DNA of 64,000 nt from Actinernus sp. WN-2022 (GCA_030867875.1 JAOWCC010000019.1:29718966-29782965); one strand, 5' to 3'. Positions 33,395 through 45,490 are shown, numbered from the stretch's first letter. Program-made: numbers and translations. Notes: generated by a model from the letters alone, not told the origin.

Positions 33395-34262
33395 ATGAAT
33401 TTCACAATCCCTCAAAATACTGTATTCCGAAGATGTCTAGTCCATCTCCCGTATACTTTTCATTATGTACCACACGTTTATTACTCTCTTATCGCTTCGT
33501 GTGTTATTAACGCAGTCGTTTCATTGACGACAACTTTGGGGAATGGTCTTGTGCTTCTAATGATCTGGAAAACGCCATCACTCAAACTACCTCCTCTTCA
33601 GTTTGGCTGCAGCGGATTTTGGAGTTGGTTTTATTGCACAGCCATTGCTTGTCTTTTACAAAATATCAGAATTAAGATTATCGACGTATGGCTGGCCAAT
33701 CGAGAAAAAAAATGGTTTCTTTATCAATGCACACTGCCCTGTTGCCGTTCTTGGTTATTTATTCGGTGTACTTTGGCTGACAGCCGCGGCACTCACTATC
33801 TGGGCTGTCATTTTTAAAAGGAAACCTCGAGAGTTTTTTCTACCCGTAAAGTCAGTTTGGATTTTTTGTTTGATATTTTCCGTGGTTTACTGTAACATTA
33901 AGATCGCATTGGTTTTAAGACGCCACACAGTACAAATAAATGCACAGGGTCAAACAAACAACACCAACATCAACATAACAAAGTTTAGAAAATCAGTGAT
34001 AACTATGGGATGTGTGATAACTCTATCTCTTCTTTGCTTTTTGCCATATATTATAACAATATCAATATGGGATTCACCTATGCGTAGTGTTAAAATGAAA
34101 TTCGGAATTATGCGTGCTTTGAATGTCACATTTCCACTCAGTTTCTTGAACTCAACTTTAAATCCCATCGTGTATTGTTTGCGGTTCAGCGATATTCGAG
34201 GAAATGCTATTCTACTGTCGAGGAAATGGCTGCACTTGAACAACACTGGAAATCAAGAGTAA
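33395..34262 (+). pseudogene. class A GPCR, copy 3 (pseudogene)
   Basis: The 5' part (33395-33590) is in frame from the ATG through TM1. The same 11-bp deletion as in copy 1 then shifts the frame in the first intracellular loop and is not compensated. The remainder is readable in another frame (33603-34262) through NPIVY to the normal C-terminus. A second, in-frame deletion of 126 bp between two CTTT repeats removes the end of TM3, the ERY motif, the second intracellular loop and the start of TM4. An N-terminal codon is also missing (QNTVF for QNITVF). No functional receptor can be made. Confidence 0.85.
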
Positions 34263-34299
34263 CCGGATTTGATCGAGAAAACTTCGATGAGGCGTGAGT

Positions 34300-34885
34300 A
34301 GTACGTTTATACTTTTCTAATTACATTTCTAACTAACTCCAATCAGTCCGCTTACTATGTTCTATATCATACGCTTCACACCACTATTATAACTATCTCT
34401 AGAACTACAGTTTTTTTACACGGAATAACTCGATGGATGATGCAACCCGTTGATGAGCCTATCATTGCACAAATACCGACTCGGTAAAAGAATTAACACC
34501 ACCATATCACTACTTTTGAAATCCAAATTGATTAACGCCGCGAAATAAATGAAGGTCGAGCCGGTACAATAAAAATGTGTGATTCTTAAATGTTTCACGC
34601 AATTAATTGGTCCAGTCTACAAATTAATAACGCTCTCATATTTCCGGGCCGCCACCATTACTTTTCATTTGAGAGTATGGACCACTGCTTAAACTCTTCA
34701 GGTTCTGACAGCTCCTTGTAAAAATGGGGGCTCTTGTGATTGTACCATCTGCAGAGAGGAGGTTCTTATAAAGGCAGGGCGAAGTTTTGATGTTCACCGT
34801 AATACTTGGAAATTACTTTTAAAACACATATGTGGGATCAACCATCGATGGTCAATGCAGTTTCCGAAAGAACGTGAAGATCTAT
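34300..34885 (+). repeat. 3'-flank module of copy 3 followed by a partial 5'-flank module
   Basis: Same block order as 21340-21820. From about 34786 it switches to the 5'-flank blocks (GATGTTCACCGTAATACTTG, AATTACTTTTAAAACACATA) and breaks off at about 34885. This is the right edge of the GPCR duplication cluster in this window. Confidence 0.65.
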
Positions 34886-36729
34886 AGCCATTTAAGAGGC
34901 TGTCTCTGTAAGAGCAGTCCACTCGATCTGGGACCCAAAAATAGATGTCGTTTATATTTCTACTATGAATGGTACTAATCTATCCTTTAGATTGATTGAA
35001 AAGTTTATTTTACTCCGATTTCGAGCGGTTGAATGGTTAGTCCTGCTAACAGGCCAAAAAGTGCTTATTTTCAGTGCTGTGACACTGGGTTTTTAGGGTT
35101 CACTCAAACATTCTTCGCAGCATTTCAGCTTTCAAATTTTGCACACATTCAATAGATTATTACTTCTTTTTACCCTTGATGTGAGATTTGGACATTTAAA
35201 TGCTCGAAATAGGACGAAAATTAAATTTTAATCGAACCCATTCAAAGAGTAACTCCTTCAGCCCAAAATTATAGCTTTAAAAAAATGCAGAATTCTCACT
35301 TGTGGCACCTAGGCCAGACCTAAATATCCATTCTAGGTATAGATTAAGAACTATTTTGTGGAATTATGCAATAACACCTGCGGCACAATGCGATTTCGAG
35401 GAGTAGGTTTCAAGTTAATTTAGCCGTTAATTTATTCATTTCGCTAACTTCTCTGGCGTGACACAACTCCCATTTCAGACTTATTTAACTGGTCCTTTAT
35501 CGATCCAGTTTATAAAAAGGTTATACGTTAATAATGGAACAACCCATAGAGTGCTTTGTGTGTTTCAGTTCCATCAACACAATAATTCAGGTCCTTCGCC
35601 ACTAACTTTGGTCTTCTGTCGAGTCCCTAGCTTCGAACACGCTGAAGACGTCTCTCTTGTGGTCCTTAAATAGTTGGAGGAAGGAATTCGGTTAATCACG
35701 TATTAAACTCAAACCAGTTGATCGAAATCCAGAGGAAAACTCACGAAAAGCGAGTGTTGCAATTTCTTAATTAAATATAAATCGATAATTGATTATCGAT
35801 TAATAATTATCGGGGGATTTCTTTTGGTGGTTGATGTTAGTTGTTCCACTGTGGCCAGGGTTGGAGCCCTGGTAACATATTGAGTTGAGTTGGTTGGTAT
35901 CTCGCCTTCAACTTGCTCCGAGGGTTTATCCGTGCGGGTTCTCCTTAGCCCTCTTCTCCTCTCCTCCCTAACCCTTGCTACTACAACACGGTGGTACGTT
36001 CACCCGAAATTGAGCCAGATAGGGGTGTGTCGCGGAGATATCAAAACCCTGACCCTATTAAAGGGGGGAAAATCGGAAAGTTGCTTCCCTTGGCCTGAAA
36101 CTGAAATGTGAGACCCTATTCAAGGGACAAGTGATTAAATGATTACTATGCAATGATTTACGTTTATTTTAGATTGTTACGTTTAGCGGGTGTTGAGCAA
36201 ATGCACGATACTGCAAAGCAAGAGTTTAATAGAGGAAAGAAAAAAAACATATATGTACCATATTTTTAAGGATAACAAAATATCAGAAACTTTTTAAGGG
36301 TGCGGCACCTCAAAAAAGAATACCTTATCCCGCGGCACATACATTGTCAGTACCTATATGGCTTATATATGGGAATAGGTTCCTAAAATAATGCATATTT
36401 ATATAATTGAACCTTACTTACGGTCCAAAAATATATACTTTGATAAAGACAACAGAAGTGTAAAGCTGTTATTGTTCAAACAGAAACGGCTCATAATAAG
36501 TCAATGTTGAAATCACGATGCATGGTTCACATGCAGTAGCGCCCTCTTCTTCAGTTCTTGTATTTACAGCCTTGTGTTGCCACATTACATTCAACAGAAT
36601 GGCGGCCTTGAGGCTCTGCTTAGCCGAATAACCGCTGCATGACCGGTCATTTTACAGTAGTGCTCGTGATCGCATTTATTTGAAAATAGAAGGCACTGTT
36701 GTGTTCGTGCCTCGTGTACATCAGTTAAC
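34886..36729. other. no gene seen
   Basis: No domain-bearing frame. ATGGCGGCC at about 36599 opens only a 10-codon frame. 35840-35990 has a GC-richer patch (CCAGGGTTGGAGCCCTGG palindrome) resembling an interspersed repeat, without a partner here. Confidence 0.4.
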
Positions 36730-37340
36730 AAGAGGCCCTGAGTGGCCTTAACTCGGGCCATCTAGGAATAGGTGAATACATGTAGTTCATGGTGTTCTGG
36801 CATATTGTTGTGTCATATGGTTTGTGCTAGGGAAGCCGGATAATAGATATATAGTCAAGTTGCCTGTTTGTTGCCCTATTTCAGACCACATGGTAGCTCT
36901 CCACAGGATTCAGTGCTTTGTTTTTCAATTATAGAATTAACTGGTACATGTACATTTCCACTTGGGATACAGAAAAACAAAAAAATGTTACTGAAGAGAA
37001 ATGTCTGGTGGTCTGAAATGGGACAACAAACAGGCAAGCTGACTAGGTCTATTGATTCACTACTCATGCTCATGATCATTTATATATTAATGGCATGGAC
37101 CTTTTGCAGGAATGCAATCACGTGGTTGTACTAGCTGGCAAACAAATCTTAATTCGCATAGCAATGTTTTGTGTATCATCATCTATTGTCATTAATGTGC
37201 CAACCAGAGATCCATTGGTTCCTAACACAAAGCGGGCTTTTAATACAAATCATGGTTGTCACATTAGCATAACAATGGTTATCAACACGAAACATCGCTA
37301 TATTTAAAGGCACTTGTATGAGATCGGCCCGAGTAATAAT
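36730..37340 (+). repeat. CTCGGGCC-terminus repeat, copy G3
   Basis: From AAGAGGCCCTGAGTGGCC to a terminal GGCCCGAGTAAT, about 610 bp. Non-coding. Relative to the copy at 29534 it carries an extra internal foldback (36854-37043). Confidence 0.6.
36854..37043. mobile_element. 190-bp foldback MITE nested in copy G3
   Basis: Arms begin GTCARSTTGCCTGTTTGTTG and include TTTCAGACCAC. The same unit is at 45868-46048 in copy G4 (minus). The copy at 29534 lacks it, giving an empty site at about 29652. Confidence 0.7.
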
Positions 37341-39810
37341 GGCATGTTTCCGAATCTTGACATTTAAAACGCACAAAATTAAAACTTAAACTTTCTCATA
37401 TTTTTGGATTAGCATGCTTCAAAGGTTTGATGGATATAAAAAAAATGGAAGGCTGTTAATGCAGCCTGTAGTTGGGCCAATGTTTATCACTAGTCTAGTC
37501 ACAGGCATTTCTGGCTTGGTAAATGTTGTGATTGGGTTGAAGACATCCCTGTTGTGTGCACTGGTTTGTGATAAGCTGTGATATCAGAAACCAGTACGGA
37601 AACCACTGGGATTTCTCAACATAATCAGAAAAAAACAGCGACAATACCTGGGACTAGGCTCAGGTACCACATGTATTAGCAATGTTATAAACGAAAACAG
37701 AATTGGGTCTGAGTACATTAATGTATGTGAAATATTATTTAATTAAATTTAAAAATATTCCACCATACAAAAGATCACATCAAAATTAGTATGCTGACTC
37801 ACTCATGACTTTGAAGCAAACATTTTCTAATGATTATTTACCACCTTAGCTTAAACATACATGTATATATGTATACATCTATGTGGTTCTATTTAGAAGT
37901 TCTGTAGTTACATTTTATCAAGTTTATTATAAACTTTCCTTTCAATAATAGTCCTCCTTTCAGAATATTGATGATCGTAAACTTAGGTGTTGTTGAAGCA
38001 GGTGAATGGTTTTCCTAGAGTACAGCTGTCAGTCACAATTTTTGTATTTCTATTTTACCTGGGTCCTTCCATTCACAGTTTTTTTCAGAGTCTATTAGAT
38101 TTCCTTTCATGTCATTGGAAACATGCAGTTATTTAGCTGTCAATTACCAACTACTTCCATTAATTGTCAACTGCATGTAGCTTTGCTCCTGATGAACTGA
38201 TATAAAGTTCTGTGCTGAACTGGTACTATGAATATGATGTCCCTTGATGGTCATTTTTCTGGACTTGCTGATACAGCTTTGAAGTTCAGTTATTTAGCCG
38301 TAAATTAGCAACTACTTCCACTGTTAACTGCATCTATGTACCATCTCCAAATAGGTGCTTTTATATCCAGCATCTTGGTGAAGACTGGAGACATAGCATT
38401 GATATAGATGTGTATAAATAATGGTTGTCCTGCGATGTTCAAAATTCGGAGCAACATTTGCTCAGTGCATTGGTACAAAGTTTTATGGTTAACTGGTAAT
38501 ATGATGTGCCTTGTATGTGGACATATGTAATCTGCATGCTGGTCATTTCAGCTTTTTGGAGAACACTAACACGAGTTAACTAGGCCAGCCTCACTGGGAA
38601 GTATTAACAGCAGTAGGATAATTATTATATATCCCTGCAAATATAAAAATATGGGTGTAAATATATTGTTTAAACACTTTAAAAAGCTATTGCTTAAAAA
38701 GCTTGTTTAAACACACTTATCATACTCATTAATAATTCATGAAGCAACAACAAAGGAATTAAATCACTGACCAATAAGTGATCTTTAATTATTCTACTAG
38801 AGATTTTGTCCTGATTTACATAAACTTTTGCTTCTATTTTCTCGGCCAACATAAGTTGTATCACCAAAAATGACTGAAAACATGACTGTACATCTAGATG
38901 TTTGATAAGTCTGATAAAGAATTTGTGTGCATACTTTATGGGACTGTCGCTTTCAGCTTGAGTTTGTAAATCCCATACAGCATGGTCACTCATTGTTTAT
39001 CTATTACATAGAAAATATAACCCTCCCTCTCCCTACATAACCTACCTTTGTCATAAGCTCCTGGAAGCTCCATATGTGGATCCTGAGGCAATATGGCTAA
39101 TCTGTTTTTTTATTGTGTGCGTTATTTAAAAATGTAATCTGCAGGCTGGTTATTTTACTGGACTGAATCAGCTTTATTGGAGAACACTTAACAGGAGTTC
39201 ACTAGGCCAACATCGTAGGCATGAATATATTATGCCATTTGACACGAGGCAAACCTAGTTAACATAATTTTTGTTTCGATGACTGTGGAACACTTTTATA
39301 AACTAATTGTAATTAGTTTTGTATCGCGATTCAACAGTTAAATCGGGAATTGTTAAAAGAAAGAAGAGAATGAAGAACCAAACTTATGCTGATCGTAATT
39401 TCAATTCTCAAAAGGTGCCTAGTATATCTATGGCAACGGTTTCACGGCTTGAGAGGAGAAAACGTTCGTGACGTGTTTTGAAATCTCCTCAAAATTTGTG
39501 AAAATTGTACTTTTAGCGGATAAGAGTATTAGATTTCTGACGGAAACTACAATGCCAACCTTACCTTTAGGATTGAATAATTATTATCTTGTAATTTACA
39601 GTGTTTTGAAGGTGAAATTGTAGAAATCTTGCTGTTGAACAAACGACTTTTGAACTTGACCTGGAACCCATGCAACTACAAGGGCTCGCGCAAGAGCCAA
39701 TCAGAGGCTGGTATTCTGAGACGCCAATACCATGTTATATTGGCGTCTCAAAAGTAAACAAAATGATCAGTGAATCGTGATACTACGTATATATTTTCGA
39801 ACGACTCGCC
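37341..39810. other. no gene seen; weak internal repeats
   Basis: 38130-38540 contains two diverged copies of a block with TTATTTAGC, CAACTACTTCCA and AACTGCAT. 38520-38600 and 39125-39210 share TGTAATCTGCA, GGCTGGT and GGAGAACACT. No coding domain is recognised. Confidence 0.4.
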
Positions 39811-39843
39811 TCACTTTTCGGCTTGGTATATAACGTGTTACAA

Positions 39844-39921
39844 GATACAATGATACGGAGATACAGTGATACAGTGATACAGTGATAGGGTGATACGGTG
39901 ATACGGTGATACGGTGATACG
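39844..39921 (+). repeat. 10-bp subterminal array, left
   Basis: Units GTGATACGGT, GTGATACAGT and GTGATAGG. Inverse of the right array. Confidence 0.85.
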
Positions 39922-41546
39922 AACATCTCAAATTTCCTTTTTTTTAAGCGGTCGCGAAATGGCCCCGCTAAATACAGGTTTCTGTATGAAACGGACTGTT
40001 GTATGGGTCACTTGAGCTCTTGCAGCCGTGGCGTGACGCTAATGTAACGGTATTATCTTTCAGCATGACTGCTTTGTCTGACTATTTTGTTATTTAATTT
40101 TAACTTTTGAACGTTACGCATTTAACATTGAACCACTTTATTGCCCTTGTTGAAGAAAGGTTTTTGCAACACAAATACGAAATTAACGCTGAAAGCTTTA
40201 TTCTCATTGGCAACTAGATTTAGGGACGGACCATTTGAAAATTGATGGAGAGGGGGCCCGGTTTTTTTTTCTCGAAATATTTTACGACTTCTCAGTTGCT
40301 GCAAGAATTTTTTCTGGCATCAGAACCTTGCACGATTTTTTTAAAGTTTCACCCTTGCTTGATTTTGTTTCTGGGTGATATTGCAATTGACTCGCTCGAT
40401 TATTTTCTGCGCAAATTCGGCTTGCTCGTTTTTGTTTTTTGTTTTTTTTTGTTTGGGGGGGGGGGGGGGGGGGGATTTTGAAAATTTTCCGCGATCTAGT
40501 GAGATGGCTTTCAGAAGCTCCAACTCCAAAAATATTTTATGGTTGCTTTGTCGCATTTCGGAGGAATCGCATTACAAAACCGTGCAGGGGAATATCAATA
40601 TCATGCCTTCGGTGAAAAGGCGAAAACATAAATCCGACTAGATATAAGGGTAGATATGCGGGAAACACCGTCAAGAGCTCTCTTTTTAGAATTTTCCAAT
40701 TCCCCAACAAATATTTGTTTTGCAGCAGAGATATCAATTGACATTGTGTAAAAAATTCAGACAAATCGAATCAATTCTTCTTGAGTTAGAGCTTTTAAAA
40801 AACTCTATATTGGTTGAAAATCGAAAGCGTAGAAAATAGCCCAAGATTTTCCGAAAATGCAATGTTGATTTCCGATCAAAGATACGCGCCGCATCGAGAA
40901 TATTTTATAAGCCGGTTCTAGTTTTCTTATATGACTTGGAAAATGGAAAATACGAAAGGTCCTTGAGGGAACACCTATAAATGACAAAGGAAGGGCACAG
41001 AAATGCCAGTGACAACGATTTGCAGGAGTCTGAAAGGTCCTGAAACAGCACGGCAAATAGCGAGATCGTGGTGTTGGTTTCAAGCCATTCAGAGTTTTAA
41101 TATGTTTCCATCTAAGCTTTCTTGGAAACAAATCTTATCTCGGCTGGTTCCTATCAATTCTTCTTTATGTTCAGATGTGGACCACTCGGCACTCTGTCTG
41201 AACTTGTCGGGTTTTGCGAGGCTCGTAGTCGTATGCATTGTTTGGCCTTCTTCCCAAGCTAGCTAAGGGCATCCTGCTGGAGCTTAGCCCTGCTGGAGCA
41301 TTTAGCCCTGCTTGCTTTTTGGAAGACATAAGGCCAACAACCCATGGATCGGGGCTGGAAAAACGTTTCTCAATAAACATGAAATGAATTTATGCTAGCT
41401 TTCGTTACGGGCGAGTGAGCACATGTCATGTGTTAATTGACCTGCTGTCAATCAAACAGAACTTTTTACTTCCGGTTAAAAACTTCCTTTTGCGTACTGA
41501 TTTTTTAAAAACAGTTTTTGGTATGTGAAAAATTGCTGTCAAAACG

Positions 41547-41616
41547 TAGCTTGAATTTCAGCCGTCTCCTCCGGTTCGGAGGAACGAATCGGAGGAGACG
41601 ACTGAAATTCAGGCTA
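41547..41616. repeat. hairpin of about 70 bp
   Basis: Left arm TAGCTTGAATTTCAGCCGTC and TCCTCCG; right arm the inverse with CGGAGGAGACGACTGAAATT. Foldback MITE-like, nested in element C. Confidence 0.75.
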
Positions 41617-41689
41617 GCCAAAACTACATTTCTGTGGGAAAGTATTTCCCCCCCCATTTTTTAAATTTTAAAGGAAATTTGAGATCTTT

Positions 41690-41880
41690 GTATCACTGTA
41701 TCACCGTATCACTGTATCGTCGTATCACCGTATCACTGTATCACCGTATCGCCGTATCACCGTATCACCGTATTTTTGTATCACCGTATTTTTGTATCAC
41801 CGTATCACTGTATCACTGTATCACTGTATCACCGTATCACTGTATCACTGTATCTTGGTATCTCCGTATCATTGTATCTT
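41690..41880 (-). repeat. 10-bp subterminal array, right
   Basis: Units ACCGTATCAC, ACTGTATCAC and variants (ACCGTATTTTTGTATC). Confidence 0.85.
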
Positions 41881-41911
41881 GTAACACGTTATATACCAAG
41901 CCTCACTTTTC

Positions 41912-42902
41912 TGCAACGTCTAAGTTGTCTGACAGGAATTCTACTTGGTTCGCGTGAACGATTGCGACTGGTTTTATGACGATGATAATTTTTACTTATA
42001 GTACAAACAAATATATTATGGCGAGATCTGCAAAGGGCACTTCAGTTAAAGAAACGTCTTTGTGATTACTATTCATGTCCAGTTCTTCATTACAACAGTT
42101 ATCTTCTACATGTACGTCTGTATATTTCCAGAGATTTGCGAATAAAATCATAATCACAAGAATAACAATGGACATCATTAGACTAAAAACATATACTGAC
42201 TACAAGTATGACGATTTGCTTGCGTATCGCAAAAAATCCACAGACAAATGCAAATTATATAAACACAATAATTTAAAGCTCACCAGCTTCATCATTGATA
42301 GAGTTAATTCTGCAAGGCCAAGGGCCAAGGGTTGAGGTTTGACTGGCTTAGTCACAGTTGATCTGTATCTCAGCTGAGATGATTTGTGCCAACAGGCGAG
42401 TTATTTATTGTATTCTTTTGAGTAAGCTTTGAGTTTTTGATTTCTTTTTGTGTTTGACTTTCCCTGGATACCATGCCAGAGGCTCGAAATGGTCGAGCCG
42501 CAGGCGGTCTTCTCGCAAAACAAAACTCCTTCGGGAATCAAAACTCCTTCGATCGCGGCACATTACAGTATATCCGTACCTGAGCACATCTGGAACAGGG
42601 TAGCCAAGGCACGACGTCGAAAACTGCTCGTTAACAGATTTTAGTGTAAGCCTTGGGACTATCGGTCGTACATGTAGTTACGACTGTATGAATGACTGTG
42701 TATAGTATGTATGATGTGTAAGTACTGAGCACAATGTGCAAAGACACCAAAAGCATACACGACTTACCTTTACTCCTTCAGGTTAACTTTCAAGACTGTC
42801 CAAAGAGAAGAAAGATCCCGACTTCGCAGTCAGCTCAGAAACAGAGAAAGAGCGGTTCGACCGGAAATAATACGCACATGGCGATACATGCCGTATTCAC
42901 TT
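41912..42902. other. no gene seen
   Basis: A minus-strand frame at 41996-42178 would encode one hydrophobic helix (MSIVILVIMILFANLW) and an acidic tail, but the stretch is a repeat shared with 5035-5100, so I do not call it a gene. Confidence 0.35.
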
Positions 42903-43160
42903 TCAACACTTTATTACTCGGGCCAGGCCTTAGGCCGGCTCGAGTCAGAAATCGCAAGTGTTAATTACTCGGGCTGCCTGTGGGCAGGCCCGAGTCTTAA
43001 ATCGCAAGTGTTTATTAGTCATTTTATTTTCCAAGTCGAGGTATTTCGCCCCCAACCAATCAGCTCACGCTGTTCAAGTAGTTCAAGTGCACACACCTGA
43101 ACACCGCGCCGCTTTGGCGCCGCATAATGTCGAAAAGGTCAACCGGAAGCCACAGACTGC
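42903..43160 (+). repeat. CTCGGGC stem-loop repeat, copy F3, double head
   Basis: Two heads in tandem: ATTACTCGGGCCAGGCCTTA with a GGCCGGCTCGAG partner arm, and ATTACTCGGGCTGCCTGTGG with GCAGGCCCGAG. Then CCAAGTCGAGG, CGCCCCCAACCAATCAG and a TGAACACCGCG block. Confidence 0.6.
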
Positions 43161-43460
43161 GGATAGAGTTTTTACTCTATCCTGAGGACTATAGCAAAGC
43201 TGAAACAACGTGTATATAGTTTTAAAGGTACTATATTTCGGCTAGCCAAACTAGCCTTCTTCAGGTGCCTAGATGTTCTAAAATAGGTTCTAAAATAGGG
43301 GCTTTACCACGGTGTAACAACCTCACAGACTGCGTCACAAAACTCCCTTTGTTATAAACTATGAAGAATTTGGGACTTAGAATATTTCCCGAGCACCCGA
43401 AGCGGCACTTATAAATTTTTCAAGGAATTGGGGAGCCTCAAATTGAAAAAAAAATTACTA

Positions 43461-43736
43461 CGCTCAGCGTAGGAATCGAATTCAGGAAGCTAAGATTTAT
43501 AGAACGACTGACACAATCCTACCCAAACAGTAACCGCTAGACCACGAGTGACGAGATTATTGGCGCATGCTTAACTTTCGTTAGAGCTGTTAAACGAGAA
43601 TCCTCTCACGAGCGAATTTATAGAACGACTGACACAATCCTACCCAAACAGTAACCGCTAGACCACGAGTGACGAGATTATTGGCGCATGCTTAACTTTC
43701 GTTAGAGCTGTTAAACGAGAATCCTCTCACGAGCGA
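43461..43736 (-). repeat. tRNA-like repeat with a perfect 121-bp tandem duplication
   Basis: On the minus strand GTGGTCTAGCGGTTA (A-box-like, 43531-43545) and GAATTCGATTCC (B-box-like, 43472-43483) lie about 50 bases apart, a Pol III-type promoter. The unit 43495-43615 is repeated without a difference at 43616-43736. The second copy has the A-box but not the B-box. More likely SINE than tRNA gene because no acceptor stem can be paired. Confidence 0.55.
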
Positions 43737-44344
43737 GGAAGGCTTCGAACAGTTCCCGTTTATGTAACTCTGTAATATACACCAGTGACAAGACTGAATT
43801 TTTGTGAATGACGGTAATTTAGCTTTTAAATCCAGATAACCAACATGCATTTCAGTTATGAACACAGCAGATAAAGTTACACAGAGGCACACGAATTGAC
43901 CATGAATACGATTAACATGACTGTAGAAAGAACAGTAGTGAAATATAGTGGCAGCTCTATCAGCAGGATGGACAGGATACAACTTATGATATGGGATAAA
44001 TATAAACATTGAGACAATCATATTTTAGTACTCGGAACCTCCAGTACAACAGAACAGACTGTAAATTGTAGACGTGTGTTACATGAATAAGTAGTGTTTA
44101 CAGTAAAAGGTCAATTTCTTTAATTTACATACAAGAAAAACATATCTAATGTTCATATGATGAAAAACAAAAATATTAAATTACGTAAATGTACTTGGGG
44201 AGCATAGAGCAGAAAGTCCTCCCCTACCCCACTCCTAATAAATAATAGGAGTGGAGCACCACCCCTCCCCTGTGACCACGCCTCAGAATGGAATGCATGG
44301 AATGTAAATAATTTAGAAAATAAAAATATAGAATGGTGACGCTT
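43737..44344 (-). repeat. inverted copy of 13190-13620
   Basis: Shares, on the opposite strand, ATATTACA/TAAATTAAAGAA, AACACTACTTATTCA, TATGTTTATATTTG and GTATCCTGTCCATCCTG blocks with the 13-kb repeat. No gene. Confidence 0.55.
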
Positions 44345-44530
44345 ATGTGTATACAGCCCGAGTTAAGGCTGTTCCCAGCCTCTTTTTTTTAATATTTTCC
44401 ATGTCGAGGAATTTCGCCCCCAACCAATCAGATGCCTCTTATTGTTGTGTCGGGAGAAAAACTCAACACGTGATGGGATCAACCAATCAGATTGGATATC
44501 GCTCGGGACACTTCGGGACATTGCGGGTCG
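44345..44530 (+). repeat. CTCGGGC stem-loop repeat, copy F4
   Basis: Begins CAGCCCGAGTTAAGGCTG, then ATTTTCCATGTCGAGG, CGCCCCCAACCAATCAGAT, ACACGTGATGGGATCAACCA and a second CCAATCAG. The GC-rich stem is degenerate. Confidence 0.55.
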
Positions 44531-45490
44531 GTTAACTTATTTACATAACTACACAGTGAAAACAAGATGGCCACGGTGACCAGGAGAGATATGACTTAGG
44601 GGAGAGAAAGCCCGCCGCGGAGAAAATTTCTCTCAAATGTGGAGTGCCATCTCTCAAATCTAAACAGTTTCATGTTTTATTTAACTTCATTCGTTGGAAA
44701 GCCTTCCCAACAGGCTCAGGATATTTCAACTGGTGCCGGCCTTTTCGGAGCCGAAGGACCTCCACTGCCGGGCACTGGCTCCAGTCTGCGATTTATTCGA
44801 CACGATGAACACCACACGAGTACACTGGCCAAAACGGAAGCGAAGTTTTGCTGAAACCCAACGTTTCTTCGATGGAAATGGCAAGATGTTGAGTTTTTCT
44901 AGGACTCTGGATGGAAATTTCTCACATTTTACGAAAAGGGGAACGCACGTCAATTGCCTGACGAGTGACATGTGAAATAATTTCAACCGACATTTTGTAA
45001 GTAAACCTACCAGATTGCATTCTGTTAAAAGTAATGTCATCAAATATAGCAGTAAATGGCCCGATTCCTGTTGTTCTAGGCCAGCATCGGCATTTTCACT
45101 CGGTCGCTTCATGACATGTAGAATTAATGAACACTAGAGTGCTGCCTTTTCAAATATTAGTGCTACACGATCGAGAATAGAACTGCATGCAGATCTAGAT
45201 AGATGACTTTATTTCACATTTTGAACGACACATCCTAAATATTCACAAGGGATATAGCTATTAGCTAAAGGAAAAGTTACCTGTATGCTACAATATAATA
45301 GCACCTGTGCTTGGACAGTGAAGTTAGAAATAATATTATCAGTCTCCATGAATCCTACTGAAAAGCATTGATTTCTAAAAAAACCTAAAAGTATGGGTTG
45401 GTAAATCCTGCTAAAAAGAATCGTTTTCTAAAATATAAAAAAAAACTCAAATTAAGTAAATAAAAAAAAAATCAAATAAAGCAAATTAAG
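44531..45490. other. no gene seen
   Basis: The frame on - at 44726-45112 (128 codons) has no recognisable domain and starts in no special context. It may be a chance frame. Confidence 0.35.

Larger units (their letters stand above)
39820..41902. mobile_element. TIR element C, 2,083 bp, perfect 9-bp target duplication, inverted 10-bp arrays
   Basis: TCACTTTTC flanks both ends (39811-39819 and 41903-41911). The terminal sequence GGCTTGGTATATAACGTG continues as TTACAAGATACAATGATACG and is inverted exactly at the right end. Inside each TIR is an array of a 10-bp unit (GTGATACGGT type): about 8 units at 39844-39921 and about 19 at 41690-41880 in inverse orientation. The interior (39930-41640) has no domain I can recognise and includes a G run at about 40456-40474 and a hairpin at 41547-41616. 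Probably a non-autonomous element with Mutator-like duplication length. Confidence 0.75.

Noticed and set aside
41634..41979. Open frames with repeated ITVSLYHR peptide
   Set aside because: Translation of the 10-bp subterminal repeat of element C, read in three frames alternately.
41996..42178. Single-helix membrane peptide on minus strand
   Set aside because: The sequence is part of an interspersed repeat shared with 5035-5100, where no such frame exists.
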